A DNA stretch of 41,567 bases from Phycisphaerales bacterium Planc_01 (GTDB taxonomy: Bacteria > Planctomycetota > Phycisphaerae > Sedimentisphaerales > Anaerobacaceae): the NCBI GenBank assembly GCA_001603075.1, contig LVBB01000080.1, positions 113,289-154,855 of the forward strand, given 5' to 3'. Positions 1 to 8,309 of the stretch are shown piece by piece. How positions within the stretch are numbered: position 1 is the stretch's first letter; every line of letters starts with the position of its first letter. The notes beneath the pieces were generated by a model that ran no database searches, was not told the origin of the DNA, and saw only the letters and a program-made list of their open reading frames with translations. The position numbers were made by a program, and so were the translations under genes.

Positions 1-935
1 CTCTTGACCGGCTCGGGCGAGCCGTCGAGCCGGTCGCCGACGCGGATCGCCCGCAGCCGGTCGAGGCCGTACTGCACGTAGTCCTTCGAGATGTCGAATC
101 CGAGGAAACGCCGGCCCAGCTTCTTGGCCACAGCCAGCGTCGTGGCGCTGCCCGAGAACGGATCGAGCACCAGTTCGCCCGGATTCGAGCACGTCCGGAT
201 GATGCGACCGAGCAGTTGTTCGGGCATCTGGCAGCCGTGGAAGCCGGCGCGTTCCTTGAACGTTCCGGCGACGCGCGGAAAGTACCACGTGTCCTCCGTC
301 GGGTCGAACGCCTGTTCAATGTCGTGCGGCCGCAGCGTATAGGTCCGGTCCGTATCGGCCGGCGGCGCCAGCGATGCGGGCGCCCATGTCCCGTCGTCGC
401 CGACCATTTCGCCGGCCATCGAGGCGGGGCGGATGATCCATGTGTCGTCGGGCAGCCGGCCCTTCGGATTGGCCCGCTGGTCGTTGTAGACCAGCTCGCG
501 GGCCGAGGGCACGCGGTTGTCGAGATCGTCGTCGCGGAACGTGAAATGCTCGCGATCCTTGATGAAATGGAACAGGTGCGTGTGCGACCGTGTGAACTTG
601 TGGGCGCAGTTGACGCCGAACGTGTAGTACCAGATCACCCAACTGCGGCAGTGAAACCCGGCCTTCTGGCTCTCGAGTTTCAGCTCGGCGGCGTAGTCGT
701 CGCCGATGGCCAGCCAGAACGTTCCGTCGCTCTTGAGCACGCGGTAAACCGCTCGGATCCACCGGCTGCACCAGTCGATGTACTGCTGGTGCTCGACGGA
801 GTCCTCGTACACGTCGTAACTGTAACCGATATTGAACGGCGGGTCCGCGAAGACCAGATCGGCGCTGCCGGCGGCAAGCTGATCCATTCCTGCGATGCAA
901 TCGCCCAGTCGTATCGTATTGACGAATTCATCCAT
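1..935 (-). CDS. Site-specific DNA methyltransferase, beta class (C-terminus cut by window edge)
   Basis: This gene encodes a probable N6-adenine or N4-cytosine DNA methyltransferase using S-adenosylmethionine. The visible 311 residues carry the catalytic motif [13 protein letters not shown] near residue 31 and, much later (about residue 258), the AdoMet-binding motif [10 protein letters not shown]. Catalytic motif before AdoMet motif is the order of the beta class (CcrM and M.RsrI type). No stop codon occurs before position 1, so the C-terminus lies outside. The ATG at 935 is chosen because GGAG sits 9 bases upstream; an in-frame ATG at 950 has no clear ribosome binding site. A good promoter lies at 1106-1134. 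No restriction endonuclease is visible on this side, so it may be an orphan methylase, but the gene beyond the edge is unseen. The target sequence cannot be read from the protein. Confidence 0.9.
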   Translation of the reverse strand, partial: MDEFVNTIRLGDCIAGMDQLAAGSADLVFADPPFNIGYSYDVYEDSVEHQQYIDWCSRWIRAVYRVLKSDGTFWLAIGDDYAAELKLESQKAGFHCRSWVIWYYTFGVNCAHKFTRSHTHLFHFIKDREHFTFRDDDLDNRVPSARELVYNDQRANPKGRLPDDTWIIRPASMAGEMVGDDGTWAPASLAPPADTDRTYTLRPHDIEQAFDPTEDTWYFPRVAGTFKERAGFHGCQMPEQLLGRIIRTCSNPGELVLDPFSGSATTLAVAKKLGRRFLGFDISKDYVQYGLDRLRAIRVGDRLDGSPEPVK

Positions 936-1105
936 GCCCGACAACTCCATCTCAGGCCGGTGGCCTGGTCGTGTCACAACCCTCGGCGCGGGTCGCCAGC
1001 CGCATCGTCACGCACGCGCCGTCGCTTCTGTCCGCCACCGGATATGGCGGCAACGGGGAATCCCGGCGACATCGGCGGAAGACGTTTCTTCCACCGGGTG
1101 GCGTG

Positions 1106-1134
1106 ATTATAGGGGCATTGGGATTGGAATTCAA
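1106..1134 (-). promoter_or_regulatory. Sigma-70-type promoter for the DNA methyltransferase
   Basis: On the minus strand, TTGAAT (1129-1134) and a perfect TATAAT (1106-1111) are separated by 17 bases, predicting a start near 1099 and a leader of about 165 bases. The rest of the 936-1261 gap holds no gene I can support. Confidence 0.65.
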
Positions 1135-1261
1135 GGTGGGATCTCGGCCGTCGAGCCGCTGTCGCGGCGGTTCGTACGCGCATCGTTTTGGCGGGTCCCG
1201 CAGGACCGCCGGGAACGGCCTGTCTTGCGAACGGCGCCGAGGTGTTGACGTGCGTGCCGGA

Positions 1262-2551
1262 TCAGCCCTTCTTCTTGCCGAAGAGGGGCTTCTTTTCCTT
1301 CTTGGGCTTCTCGGCCTTGGCGGGTTTCTCTTTGGCGGTCTTTTTGTCCTTGGCCTTCTTTTCCTTCTTGGCCTTGGGCGCCTTGGCGGCCTTGGGCTGC
1401 TTCTCGCCGCCTACGACGAAGGAAGCGCCGGTGACGAGGATCGAAACGACCGTCGCGCCGGCCAGGATGTACCAGACCACGCCCTGGATGGATTCGAGGA
1501 TCGAGGGCATGACCTCTCTGTGTGCGGCCACGACGACGATCGTGGCGTACAGCAGAGCGGCCAGGGGCAGGAACAGAAGGATGCCGAGCATGTTGCTCTG
1601 GGTGTCCGGCGGGACCTCGACGAAGGCCTGGGTGATCGCCACCGGCGCCGCGACCATGGGCTCGGGTGCGGCCATCTCGACGTCGGCGACGGCGTGCTCG
1701 GCCTCGGCGGCCATGTCGCCAACCATGTCGCTCTCTTCGCCCGCTGCGCCCTCTTCCCCGCCTTCGGCGGTGTAGATCTCATCGAGAATACCGCCGAGGC
1801 TCGTGTCGTCGGCCTGAAGGCTCAGATCGAGCAGGCCCGAGCCGCTGCCGAAACTGTCGAGGTTGACATCGTCCTCGATCTCTTCCAGCGAGGCCTCGGT
1901 GCTCGTACCGGCCGGGCCGACTGTCTCGGCCAGCGAATCGTCGGTGACGTCGTAGTCGGCGTCCGATTCGCCCAGGACATTGAGACCCTCACCGGTCAGG
2001 GCGGTGTCCATGTCGGTGATGTCGCTTTCGCTGTCGAGGATCCCGGACTCAGGGGCCAGAGAGATCTCCGACTCCTTATCGCTCAGTCCGGCCACCGACT
2101 CTTCCTCATCGGCAAGGCCGATCATGAAGTCCTCGTCTTCGGCCGACACTTCGGCGGGCTCTTCCTCTTCGGTCAGTTCCGCGGAAAGGTCCAGCGCACT
2201 GGTGGCGTCGGCATCGGCCGAAAGCTCCACGTCGGAAACCTCTTCCAGAGCGGGGGCCTCTTCCTCTTCCAGTCCGAACAAAGGCTCCTGGTCGGCCGCC
2301 TCTTCGGCGACGGGTTCGAGTCCGAGCAGCTCCTGCGTGCTGGCGCCCGCCTCCTCCGGCTCCAGACCCAGGTCCAGGTCCATGTCGGGGGCCTCTTCCA
2401 GAAGGGCGTTGACCTCCTCAATCTTGAAAAGGAGGTTGGACCCGTCGCGGAACTCGCGGAGCTTACCGTCTTCGGCCAACTGCTTGACCTCGTCTTCGGT
2501 TTTCCCGAGCTTCTCGGCCGTTTCCTTCAGCGAGTAGAACATGCCAGCCAT
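1262..2551 (-). CDS. HTH-domain protein with acidic linker, two C-terminal membrane segments and a Lys-rich tail
   Basis: The N-terminal 55 residues look like an excisionase/MerR-type helix-turn-helix (FYSLKETAEKLGKTEDEV, then FRDGSNLLFKIEEV), the fold used for DNA binding. A very acidic, low-complexity stretch rich in Glu, Asp and Ala follows for about 250 residues. Two membrane segments lie at about 321-343 and 358-380, and the last 45 or so residues are a KAPKAKKEKKAKD-like lysine tail. The ATG at 2551 is chosen because GGAG lies 9 bases upstream; in-frame upstream starts (2560, 2566, and a TTG at 2572) are less well placed. If the HTH binds DNA, the protein would tether it to the membrane. 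Alternatively the HTH-like fold may bind protein. I do not recognise a named family for the whole chain (429 residues). Confidence 0.85.
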   Translation of the reverse strand: MAGMFYSLKETAEKLGKTEDEVKQLAEDGKLREFRDGSNLLFKIEEVNALLEEAPDMDLDLGLEPEEAGASTQELLGLEPVAEEAADQEPLFGLEEEEAPALEEVSDVELSADADATSALDLSAELTEEEEPAEVSAEDEDFMIGLADEEESVAGLSDKESEISLAPESGILDSESDITDMDTALTGEGLNVLGESDADYDVTDDSLAETVGPAGTSTEASLEEIEDDVNLDSFGSGSGLLDLSLQADDTSLGGILDEIYTAEGGEEGAAGEESDMVGDMAAEAEHAVADVEMAAPEPMVAAPVAITQAFVEVPPDTQSNMLGILLFLPLAALLYATIVVVAAHREVMPSILESIQGVVWYILAGATVVSILVTGASFVVGGEKQPKAAKAPKAKKEKKAKDKKTAKEKPAKAEKPKKEKKPLFGKKKG

Positions 2552-2626
2552 AATCACCATCTCCATCGACAAGAACGCACGGTGGGGCGTACTTGGAATC
2601 CCGAAATGAACTTTCCTAGACTGCTT

Positions 2627-2655
2627 ATTTTACCGCAAGACAAAGGATTATGCAA
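2627..2655 (-). promoter_or_regulatory. Promoter for the membrane HTH protein
   Basis: On the minus strand, TTGCAT (2650-2655) and TAAAAT (2627-2632) are separated by 17 bases, about 75 bases upstream of the chosen start codon. Confidence 0.6.
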
Positions 2656-2726
2656 CTTTTTTTTGCTGGGCGGTCTACCCGTGCGGGTCCGATAACGGCA
2701 ATTCTCACGTGCGCGCAACGGCCCTC

Positions 2727-2754
2727 TTGCATCCGGCCGCCCTCTTTATATAAT
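2727..2754 (+). promoter_or_regulatory. Promoter for tRNA-Pro
   Basis: TTGCAT (2727-2732) and a perfect TATAAT (2749-2754) are spaced by 16 bases. The predicted transcription start is near 2761, about 20 bases before the mature tRNA 5' end. Confidence 0.7.
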
Positions 2755-2780
2755 ACGAACCACCGGGTTCCAGGTGCGTT

Positions 2781-2855
2781 CGGGGTGTAGCTCAGCTTGG
2801 CTAGAGCGCCTGCTTTGGGAGCAGGAGGCCGTAGGTTCGAATCCTATCACCCCGA
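2781..2855 (+). tRNA. tRNA-Pro (anticodon UGG)
   Basis: The acceptor stem CGGGGTG (2781-2787) pairs fully with CACCCCG (2848-2854). The D stem GCTC/GAGC, the anticodon stem CCTGC/GCAGG with loop TTTGGGA, and the T arm GTAGG-TTCGAAT-CCTAT are all present. The anticodon TGG is at 2816-2818 and the discriminator base is A (2855). CCA is not encoded. A promoter lies just upstream. A second, decayed copy of this tRNA lies at 12733-12809. Confidence 0.97.
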
Positions 2856-3053
2856 TTCTTCCAGGTCTTCATCAGCGATATGCTTCAGGCAGACCATTTG
2901 CCTCGATTTCTCCGTCAGATCCGTGCTACAGGCCCGACTACACTTGCAGTACCGGCTCCGGCTGCTCCACGGAGCGACTCGGGGTACGAACCCTGCCCAA
3001 TTCTCCCGGCCTGTTGAAGGGCAGCAGCGTCCGGCCGGGCATCCGCCTGCCGA

Positions 3054-5207
3054 CTACTCCGGATACCAGACCAGCGTGGGCGGGTTCAGGCCGGACCGCT
3101 GGTAGAGTTGGTTGCCCTGTTCTACGATCTGACGCACCTCCGCCAGGTCCACGCCGAGCAGCATGAGACGGTGTGCCAGAAGATGACAGTACAGGGCCGC
3201 ACGGCGTTCGTAGTCGTGGGCCATCGACGCGTTGCCCTGTTGATGAAACCCGCTTGCGATGCGCAACTGGGCCTGGCCGACGTGCTGCATCACCTGCCGG
3301 AAGGCGTCCCGTTGGTGCAGGTGATAAAGCGCAATGGCCTTCTCTTTCCAGGCGGCGTCCTGATATTCGCGGCCCGTAGCTCTGGGCTGTGCTGCGACCT
3401 GATACTCCGGCAGGTTCCCGATAGCCTGCTCGGCAACCTCGAGCGCCTCGGCGAATCGCCCTGCCAGGTTGAGCCTCTGGGCGTGCGCCACCTGCGCATC
3501 ACCCAACCACCAGCGCCGCAATTCCGGTGTCACTCCCGGTCCGGGCTCGGAAAGCTTGGCCTCGGCCTCCTGGACGCGTTTCCTGGAACTGGCCAGTGAC
3601 TCGGTGCTGCCCCGAGCCGGTTCGAGGGCGCCGGAGATTGTCACCGGGATCACTTGCGGCGCCTCGGGCACGCTCAGCGTCAGGTCATAGGGCCCCACAC
3701 CCATCGGCACGAAACCGTGGAAGCTGGTTTGTCGCTCGCCTTCCTTGGCCCGGGCCCACAGGAAGCGGTCGCGCTGGCCGCGCACCTGGATGCGAAGGCG
3801 ATAGAGTCCGGGCGTCAGATCGGGGACATAGACTATGATGCGGATGTGGTACGGGTCGTGCCAGGCGAAGCTGGGCATGGGGGCGCCCGCCGGCCCTTGG
3901 CGATTGTTCGCGTCGGGGGCGTCGATGCGCATGTGCACCTGGGAGGTCGGTGGCGGCGGCGGACGGAACTCGACGATTCGGCGCCAGGGTTCCGGCGACC
4001 CTCGCACGGCTTCGAAGACAGCCGAGAAGCGGCCCTCGAAATCCTGGTCCTCCCAGACGGTCAGGTAGTAGGGGCCGAGATCGAGCTGTGTCGGGATACG
4101 CTCGAGGCTGCCGATGGCGTCTATACCGGTGGACGCCATCTGCTCGAGAATCGGTACCCCGGTCGTGGGGTCCTCCCAGCCGCCGAGCTGGAACGTGTCG
4201 CCGCGGTTGACGGTGAAGGCCTTGTGTGGGGTGGGGAAGCGGCGCTTGGGGTCCGGATCCTGCGCCGATGGCTCACGGATCAGTTCGGTCAGGCGAAGTT
4301 GAACGGGCACATGGTTTCGGACGTTCAGGCGCACGTAGAATCGCCAGAATGCGACCCGGCTGCCGGGAGAGCCCTCCAGTTGCGAGCACATGGCATCGAC
4401 GATCTCCGGATCGGCCAGGTCCGGTGGGGTGCGCGCGGGCGGCTCGACGGCCTGGTTGCGCACGGCGGCGAGCTGTTGCTGGAGTTGGCGAATCTGCGCG
4501 CGGAGTTGGCGCTGCTGATCGTCGATCTCGCTCTGGCGATGTTCGGCGCGGGCGATGTTCTCGCGGCAGGTGACGCAGTTGGCGCGGGCCGTTTCGGACT
4601 TGAGCACCTCCGCCTGGGCCTGGCGGACGAAGTCCTCAACGCCCTCGAACCGGCGCCGGTACGGCTCGTGTGCAAGCTGGATGCCGGCACGCATTTCCGC
4701 TTCAATGGTGCGATGGTATGTCAGCCAATCAAACCTCGCGGCGATCTTGTCATACAGTCCGCTGACCGCTCGCGGAATACGTCGTTGTGGTGCTTTGATG
4801 AATCCAAGATAGACATGATCCAACCAGGACTGATCTGCCGGCGGGATCTGGTCCAACCGCGCGCTGGCGTCCTCAAACGCCTGCTTCCTCGCTCGGATTT
4901 GTTCCAGATAGTGATTTGCGGCGGCTTCCCAGTTGCTTCCGACGGCAGCCAACGGCTCCTGCTCCGCGAGATTCCTCCGGTTCGTTTCGAGGACCTGCGT
5001 CTGCTGGAAATACTCGTTCTCAAGGGCGGCGAGGTCCCTTTGCAGATTGGCAATCTTCTCTGCCGTCTCGTCGTTCTGCCGGCTGCGTTCCTGGGCCGTC
5101 GCGGGAAGAACGCCGGCGAGAAGCAGCAGCAGGGCAATCTGGCACCGGTTCGCGATTCCCGGACGACCTTGGATTCGGTGGCGATGGACAACAGCGCGTG
5201 CGGTCAT
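3054..5207 (-). CDS. Exported coiled-coil protein with a CXXC motif and helical repeat C-terminus, function unknown
   Basis: I do not recognise this 717-residue protein. It starts with a signal peptide (hydrophobic run about 23-37, likely cut after ATA at residue 38). Residues 40-130 and 190-255 are rich in heptad-like Gln, Leu, Glu and Arg and should form coiled coils; between them ANCVTCREN (Cys211, Cys214) is a CXXC pair that could bind metal or form a disulfide. Residues 280-570 look beta-rich. The last 140 residues have TPR-like helices. The start is the ATG at 5207, which overlaps the TGA of the upstream ankyrin gene (ATGA), so the two are translationally coupled; an open frame upstream to 5519 is a shadow of that gene. 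The CXXC inside an exported helical region is unusual. The role is probably linked to the ankyrin partner (inference). Confidence 0.85.
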   Translation of the reverse strand: MTARAVVHRHRIQGRPGIANRCQIALLLLLAGVLPATAQERSRQNDETAEKIANLQRDLAALENEYFQQTQVLETNRRNLAEQEPLAAVGSNWEAAANHYLEQIRARKQAFEDASARLDQIPPADQSWLDHVYLGFIKAPQRRIPRAVSGLYDKIAARFDWLTYHRTIEAEMRAGIQLAHEPYRRRFEGVEDFVRQAQAEVLKSETARANCVTCRENIARAEHRQSEIDDQQRQLRAQIRQLQQQLAAVRNQAVEPPARTPPDLADPEIVDAMCSQLEGSPGSRVAFWRFYVRLNVRNHVPVQLRLTELIREPSAQDPDPKRRFPTPHKAFTVNRGDTFQLGGWEDPTTGVPILEQMASTGIDAIGSLERIPTQLDLGPYYLTVWEDQDFEGRFSAVFEAVRGSPEPWRRIVEFRPPPPPTSQVHMRIDAPDANNRQGPAGAPMPSFAWHDPYHIRIIVYVPDLTPGLYRLRIQVRGQRDRFLWARAKEGERQTSFHGFVPMGVGPYDLTLSVPEAPQVIPVTISGALEPARGSTESLASSRKRVQEAEAKLSEPGPGVTPELRRWWLGDAQVAHAQRLNLAGRFAEALEVAEQAIGNLPEYQVAAQPRATGREYQDAAWKEKAIALYHLHQRDAFRQVMQHVGQAQLRIASGFHQQGNASMAHDYERRAALYCHLLAHRLMLLGVDLAEVRQIVEQGNQLYQRSGLNPPTLVWYPE

Positions 5208-7237
5208 GGTCGGTCCTCCAGGGTCTCCAGCGATGGGAAGAACGGCATCGTCTGCACCTGGGCGATCCGCCACTGGCCGTCCACGCGCCGCAGCAGGAGG
5301 TCGGCGACGAACTCGTTCGTCTTCGCCTCGATATCCGGGACTCTGAGCCAGGCACGGGCCCGTCCCGTCTCGCCGTGGACTTCTGCGGAGACGACGCGGA
5401 ACTCGAAGCGGGTGGTCTCCAGATCTGGCGGCAGTTGCGCCGCAAGTTCCGCAGTCACGAACTGTGCGACCCGGCCACCGTCGCCCACGGTGAGCGCTCG
5501 AAGAAACCCCGCCGCGCATTCGCGCACGGCTGACGTTTCAGGGTCCTGCGAGAGTCTTTCACATGCCTGTTGCAGGAGCTGTCGAGTGGGTTCTCCCGCC
5601 GCCAGATCGAGCGCCGTGCAGCCCAGATACGTGCGCGGATTCGGGTATGCGCCGCCGGCCAACAACGCGGTGACTGCGTCCGTGCGCCCGAACACCGCGG
5701 CCAGATGCAGCGGCGTCGCGCCGCGCTCATCGGCCGCATCGACCGTGGCGCCGCGTTCACACAAGAGCCGGATCGTTTCCGCCTGTCCCGCCGCGGCGGC
5801 CAGGTGCAACGGCGTGCGGCTCTGGGTATCGGTGGCCTCCAGCAACAGATGGTGCGCCAGATACGCATCGAAGGACAGCCGCTCCGCAGCGGCGCCTGAC
5901 GACGGCTCGGAACCCACATCACCACCGGTCGCCCTTCGCTGAGAGTTGTGTTCGGGGCTGAACAGACTGAGCGGGCGGCCACTCGTGACATCGACCTCAA
6001 CCGGGACCTGCGACGGCGGCGGCGACGCCAACAGCGCCCGGACGGCTTCCATATGTCCGGCCGCGGCGGCCAGATGCAGCGCGGTCCGGCCGATGCTGTC
6101 GCACGACATCGGGTCGGCGCCCTGCTCCATCAGGGCACGGATGCGGTCTGCGGCGCCCGCTGCCGCTGCAGTCAGCAGCCCGTCGCCGCGATCGCCACTC
6201 GCAGAGGCGGTCGCGGACGGCGTATCCGCCAGCAGATCGACCTGGCCGTACGTGTCGGGGCGTTCTTGCGTCTCAGGGACCGGGCCGCTGGAGAAGTGCT
6301 GTATTCGGCAGCTCTGCTGACAGGCCAGAAGAGTGAACGGGTCTGTCACGCGCAGCTCGATGATCAGGGGGTGCTCCAACCCGGCGCGGAACTGAATCTC
6401 GTCGCAGCCGACCTCAAGATGAATGAGTTCTTTCGCTTGCGACGCCTGGAACTGGAGTGTTGTGGTGCGCGCAAACGGCTCGGGCTCTGGGGTGCGGCCG
6501 CCGGAGGATGCCGCCCGTACCGGCTGGCCGTCGGGATGAAAGAGGCGCAACTCCGCACGCACATCGGAGGCGGCCGGCGGGCGTGCGATCGTCGCTGAGA
6601 CGCGGATACGCGGCACCGGTGAACGGCTCGGTCGCCGGGGGTCGTCGCCCATGCCGCCGATGTTGCGTTCCGGCCCGCCGCTCAGGTGGGCCTCGGCGAT
6701 AAAGTCGACCAGATGCAGACCGCCGGATGCGGCCTCGCTGCCGTCGGGCGGATAGGAAATCTGCTGCTCGATACTGGCGCGCAGGCCGTCGCAGCTCACA
6801 CGCAGTGTGGCCAGCAGTTCATGCCTCCGATCGGCCGGCAAGTCGAGCACTCCCTCGGGCATCAGAAAGCGCGCCGGGTTCCAGTAGGCGGGATCGAAGC
6901 GGACCTGATCCCTGGCGGTGAAGCGGACGTAGCCGGCAGCATCGCGCCATGCGGCCGGCGCATCGGCCAGAGCGCGCACCGGATGGCGCGCCGCGTCACG
7001 CCACTCGAGCGTCACGTCGAGCGGCGCGTTCAACAGGCCGCGTCCCTTGATCTGGGCACAGATTGTAGGGGTCGGCTGCCCGTTCCAGGTGCCGCTGCGG
7101 TCGATCCACAGCCGTTCGATACAAAGCTGCCGCGGCGGCCAGGCATCCGTCGGGATCTGTGCGGCGATGCTGAGACATGTACTCGCGAGGATCAGTGTTC
7201 CCAGCGTCGCGCTCCGTGGCCAAGTCACGTGGGGCAT
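5204..7237 (-). CDS. Exported ankyrin-repeat protein with NTF2-like C-terminus
   Basis: The 677-residue product has a signal peptide (residues 1-27, LASTCLSIAAQ) and a beta-rich region of unknown type to about 340. Ankyrin repeats follow at about 352-404 and 471-548 (GRTALHLAAAAGHMEAVRALL, TPLHLAAAAGQAETIRLL, ATPLHLAAVFGRTDAVTALL), interrupted by a 65-residue insertion. The C-terminal 105 residues (FEFRVVSAEVHGETGRARAW, then VDGQWRIAQVQ) resemble an NTF2/SnoaL-like alpha+beta fold. Ankyrin repeats bind proteins. The ATG at 7237 has a strong AGGGAGG 5 bases upstream; open frame above it lacks coding features. The stop overlaps the start of the coiled-coil gene, so the two products are made together and may form an envelope complex (inference). 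The divergent neighbour is an ECF sigma factor. Confidence 0.88.
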   Translation of the reverse strand: MPHVTWPRSATLGTLILASTCLSIAAQIPTDAWPPRQLCIERLWIDRSGTWNGQPTPTICAQIKGRGLLNAPLDVTLEWRDAARHPVRALADAPAAWRDAAGYVRFTARDQVRFDPAYWNPARFLMPEGVLDLPADRRHELLATLRVSCDGLRASIEQQISYPPDGSEAASGGLHLVDFIAEAHLSGGPERNIGGMGDDPRRPSRSPVPRIRVSATIARPPAASDVRAELRLFHPDGQPVRAASSGGRTPEPEPFARTTTLQFQASQAKELIHLEVGCDEIQFRAGLEHPLIIELRVTDPFTLLACQQSCRIQHFSSGPVPETQERPDTYGQVDLLADTPSATASASGDRGDGLLTAAAAGAADRIRALMEQGADPMSCDSIGRTALHLAAAAGHMEAVRALLASPPPSQVPVEVDVTSGRPLSLFSPEHNSQRRATGGDVGSEPSSGAAAERLSFDAYLAHHLLLEATDTQSRTPLHLAAAAGQAETIRLLCERGATVDAADERGATPLHLAAVFGRTDAVTALLAGGAYPNPRTYLGCTALDLAAGEPTRQLLQQACERLSQDPETSAVRECAAGFLRALTVGDGGRVAQFVTAELAAQLPPDLETTRFEFRVVSAEVHGETGRARAWLRVPDIEAKTNEFVADLLLRRVDGQWRIAQVQTMPFFPSLETLEDRP

Positions 7238-7644
7238 GGCAGCCTCCCTATCACGCATGGGCGGATCGTGTCTGTGTGCCGAGCCGACCGGCCGATGCCA
7301 TCGGCGATCTATACGCCATTCTGTTGTGCGGCCCCCAGGCGATGCAAGGACTTTCTTGCGCATGGCCGATACGGGCCTCCTGGGTATGCCGATGAGGACG
7401 GGGCTTCCACGGACGGCCCCGGCATCGCCTTCCCGTGCCCGGGGCATTGGAATCAAGACAGACCACTCGAGGCTGGAAGGAGAAACAGAAACCAGAGACT
7501 TCGTTCATCGACCAGCCCCGGCTGGAGAAGCGGAGCCGCTCAAGGGAGAATTCACAATATCCTGGCGGCAGCAAACCCCTTGCCTTTTGCCTGTCCTTCG
7601 GCGACAATCATCCTATCAGAGGCCTAAAACGGTGGGGAGCCGGC
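7238..7644. other. Divergent intergenic region between the ankyrin gene and the ECF sigma gene
   Basis: This 407-base region holds no supportable gene. It must contain the promoters of both divergent units. Rightward, TTGCCT (7580-7585) and GACAAT (near 7603) at a 17-base spacing are a weak candidate for the sigma factor gene; I see no convincing sigma-70 promoter leftward. Autoregulation by the adjacent ECF factor would use an unknown promoter type. Confidence 0.4.
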
Positions 7645-8199
7645 ATGACGGACGTCACGCGCATCTTGAACGCTATCGGACGGGGGGACGCTAAGGCTAC
7701 AGATGAACTCTTGCCTCTGGTCTACGAAGAACTGCGGTTCCTGGCGGCGCAGAAACTCTCCCATGAACCTCCCGGCCGGACCCTTCAGGCGACGGCTTTG
7801 GTCCACGAGGCGTACATCCGGCTGGTGGGAGATGAAGCCCCGGGGTGGACCAGCCGTGGCCATTTCTTCAAAGCGGCTGCCGAGGCGATGCGTCGAATCC
7901 TGATCGACAGCGCACGGCGTCGAAAGAGCAAGAAACGCGGAGGCGACCGTCAGAAGATCGAGGTGGACGATGCCATCGCCTGTCTGCGCGAAGCCTGCTC
8001 GCCCGACGATCTGCTCGCCCTGGACGAGGCCCTGGCCAGGCTTGCTGAAACCGACCCCGTCAAGGCCGAGGTGGTCAAGCTCCGCTATTTCGCGGGTCTG
8101 ACCGTCGAGCAGACCGCCGAGGTTCTGGGAGTCTCCGCCACAACGGCCAAGCTCCACTGGGCTTACGCACGCGCCTGGCTGCTGCGGGAGATCGGATAG
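7645..8199 (+). CDS. ECF-type RNA polymerase sigma factor (TIGR02999-like)
   Basis: A 184-residue sigma factor that directs RNA polymerase to a special promoter set. Region 2 covers about residues 20-95 (ELLPLVYEELRFLAAQKL, then ALVHEAYIRLV and the basic RRILIDSARRRKSKKRGG). Region 4 covers about 128-182, with the HTH LTVEQTAEVLGVSATTAKLH. This pattern is that of the TIGR02999 family common in Planctomycetes and often found beside Ser/Thr kinases. The ATG at 7645 is chosen because GGGGAG lies just upstream and the family starts this way; upstream open frame is not coding-like. No anti-sigma gene of the usual type is adjacent. The kinase 110 bases downstream on the same strand may control it by phosphorylation, as shown for some other ECF/kinase pairs (inference here). 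Confidence 0.93.
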   Translation: MTDVTRILNAIGRGDAKATDELLPLVYEELRFLAAQKLSHEPPGRTLQATALVHEAYIRLVGDEAPGWTSRGHFFKAAAEAMRRILIDSARRRKSKKRGGDRQKIEVDDAIACLREACSPDDLLALDEALARLAETDPVKAEVVKLRYFAGLTVEQTAEVLGVSATTAKLHWAYARAWLLREIG

Positions 8200-8309
8200 C
8201 GGGCGCCCCTGGCAGTCCAAGCGACTTTTTTTGCGATTCTTCAAGAAATCTCCGTCCCATCGTGGGCTCGATTACGCGTTGATAGCAGGCCGGCTTCACA
8301 GGGAGTCCG

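Noticed and set aside
971-2695. Long open frame on the plus strand opposite the membrane HTH gene
   Set aside because: It is a GC-driven shadow of the minus-strand gene; its translation is low-complexity Gly, Leu and Arg text without a domain.
2968-3024. A further tRNA-like fragment (GGGGTACGAACCCTGCCC) after tRNA-Pro
   Set aside because: Only a T-arm-like match; no acceptor, D or anticodon arms can be built.
5208-5519. N-terminal extension of the coiled-coil protein
   Set aside because: The extension lies inside the ankyrin gene in another frame. The ATG at 5207 overlaps the ankyrin stop and starts a clean signal peptide.
3654-5942. 762-residue plus-strand frame opposite the coiled-coil and ankyrin genes
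   Set aside because: Shadow frame; it crosses the boundary of two well-supported minus-strand genes and shows no family features.
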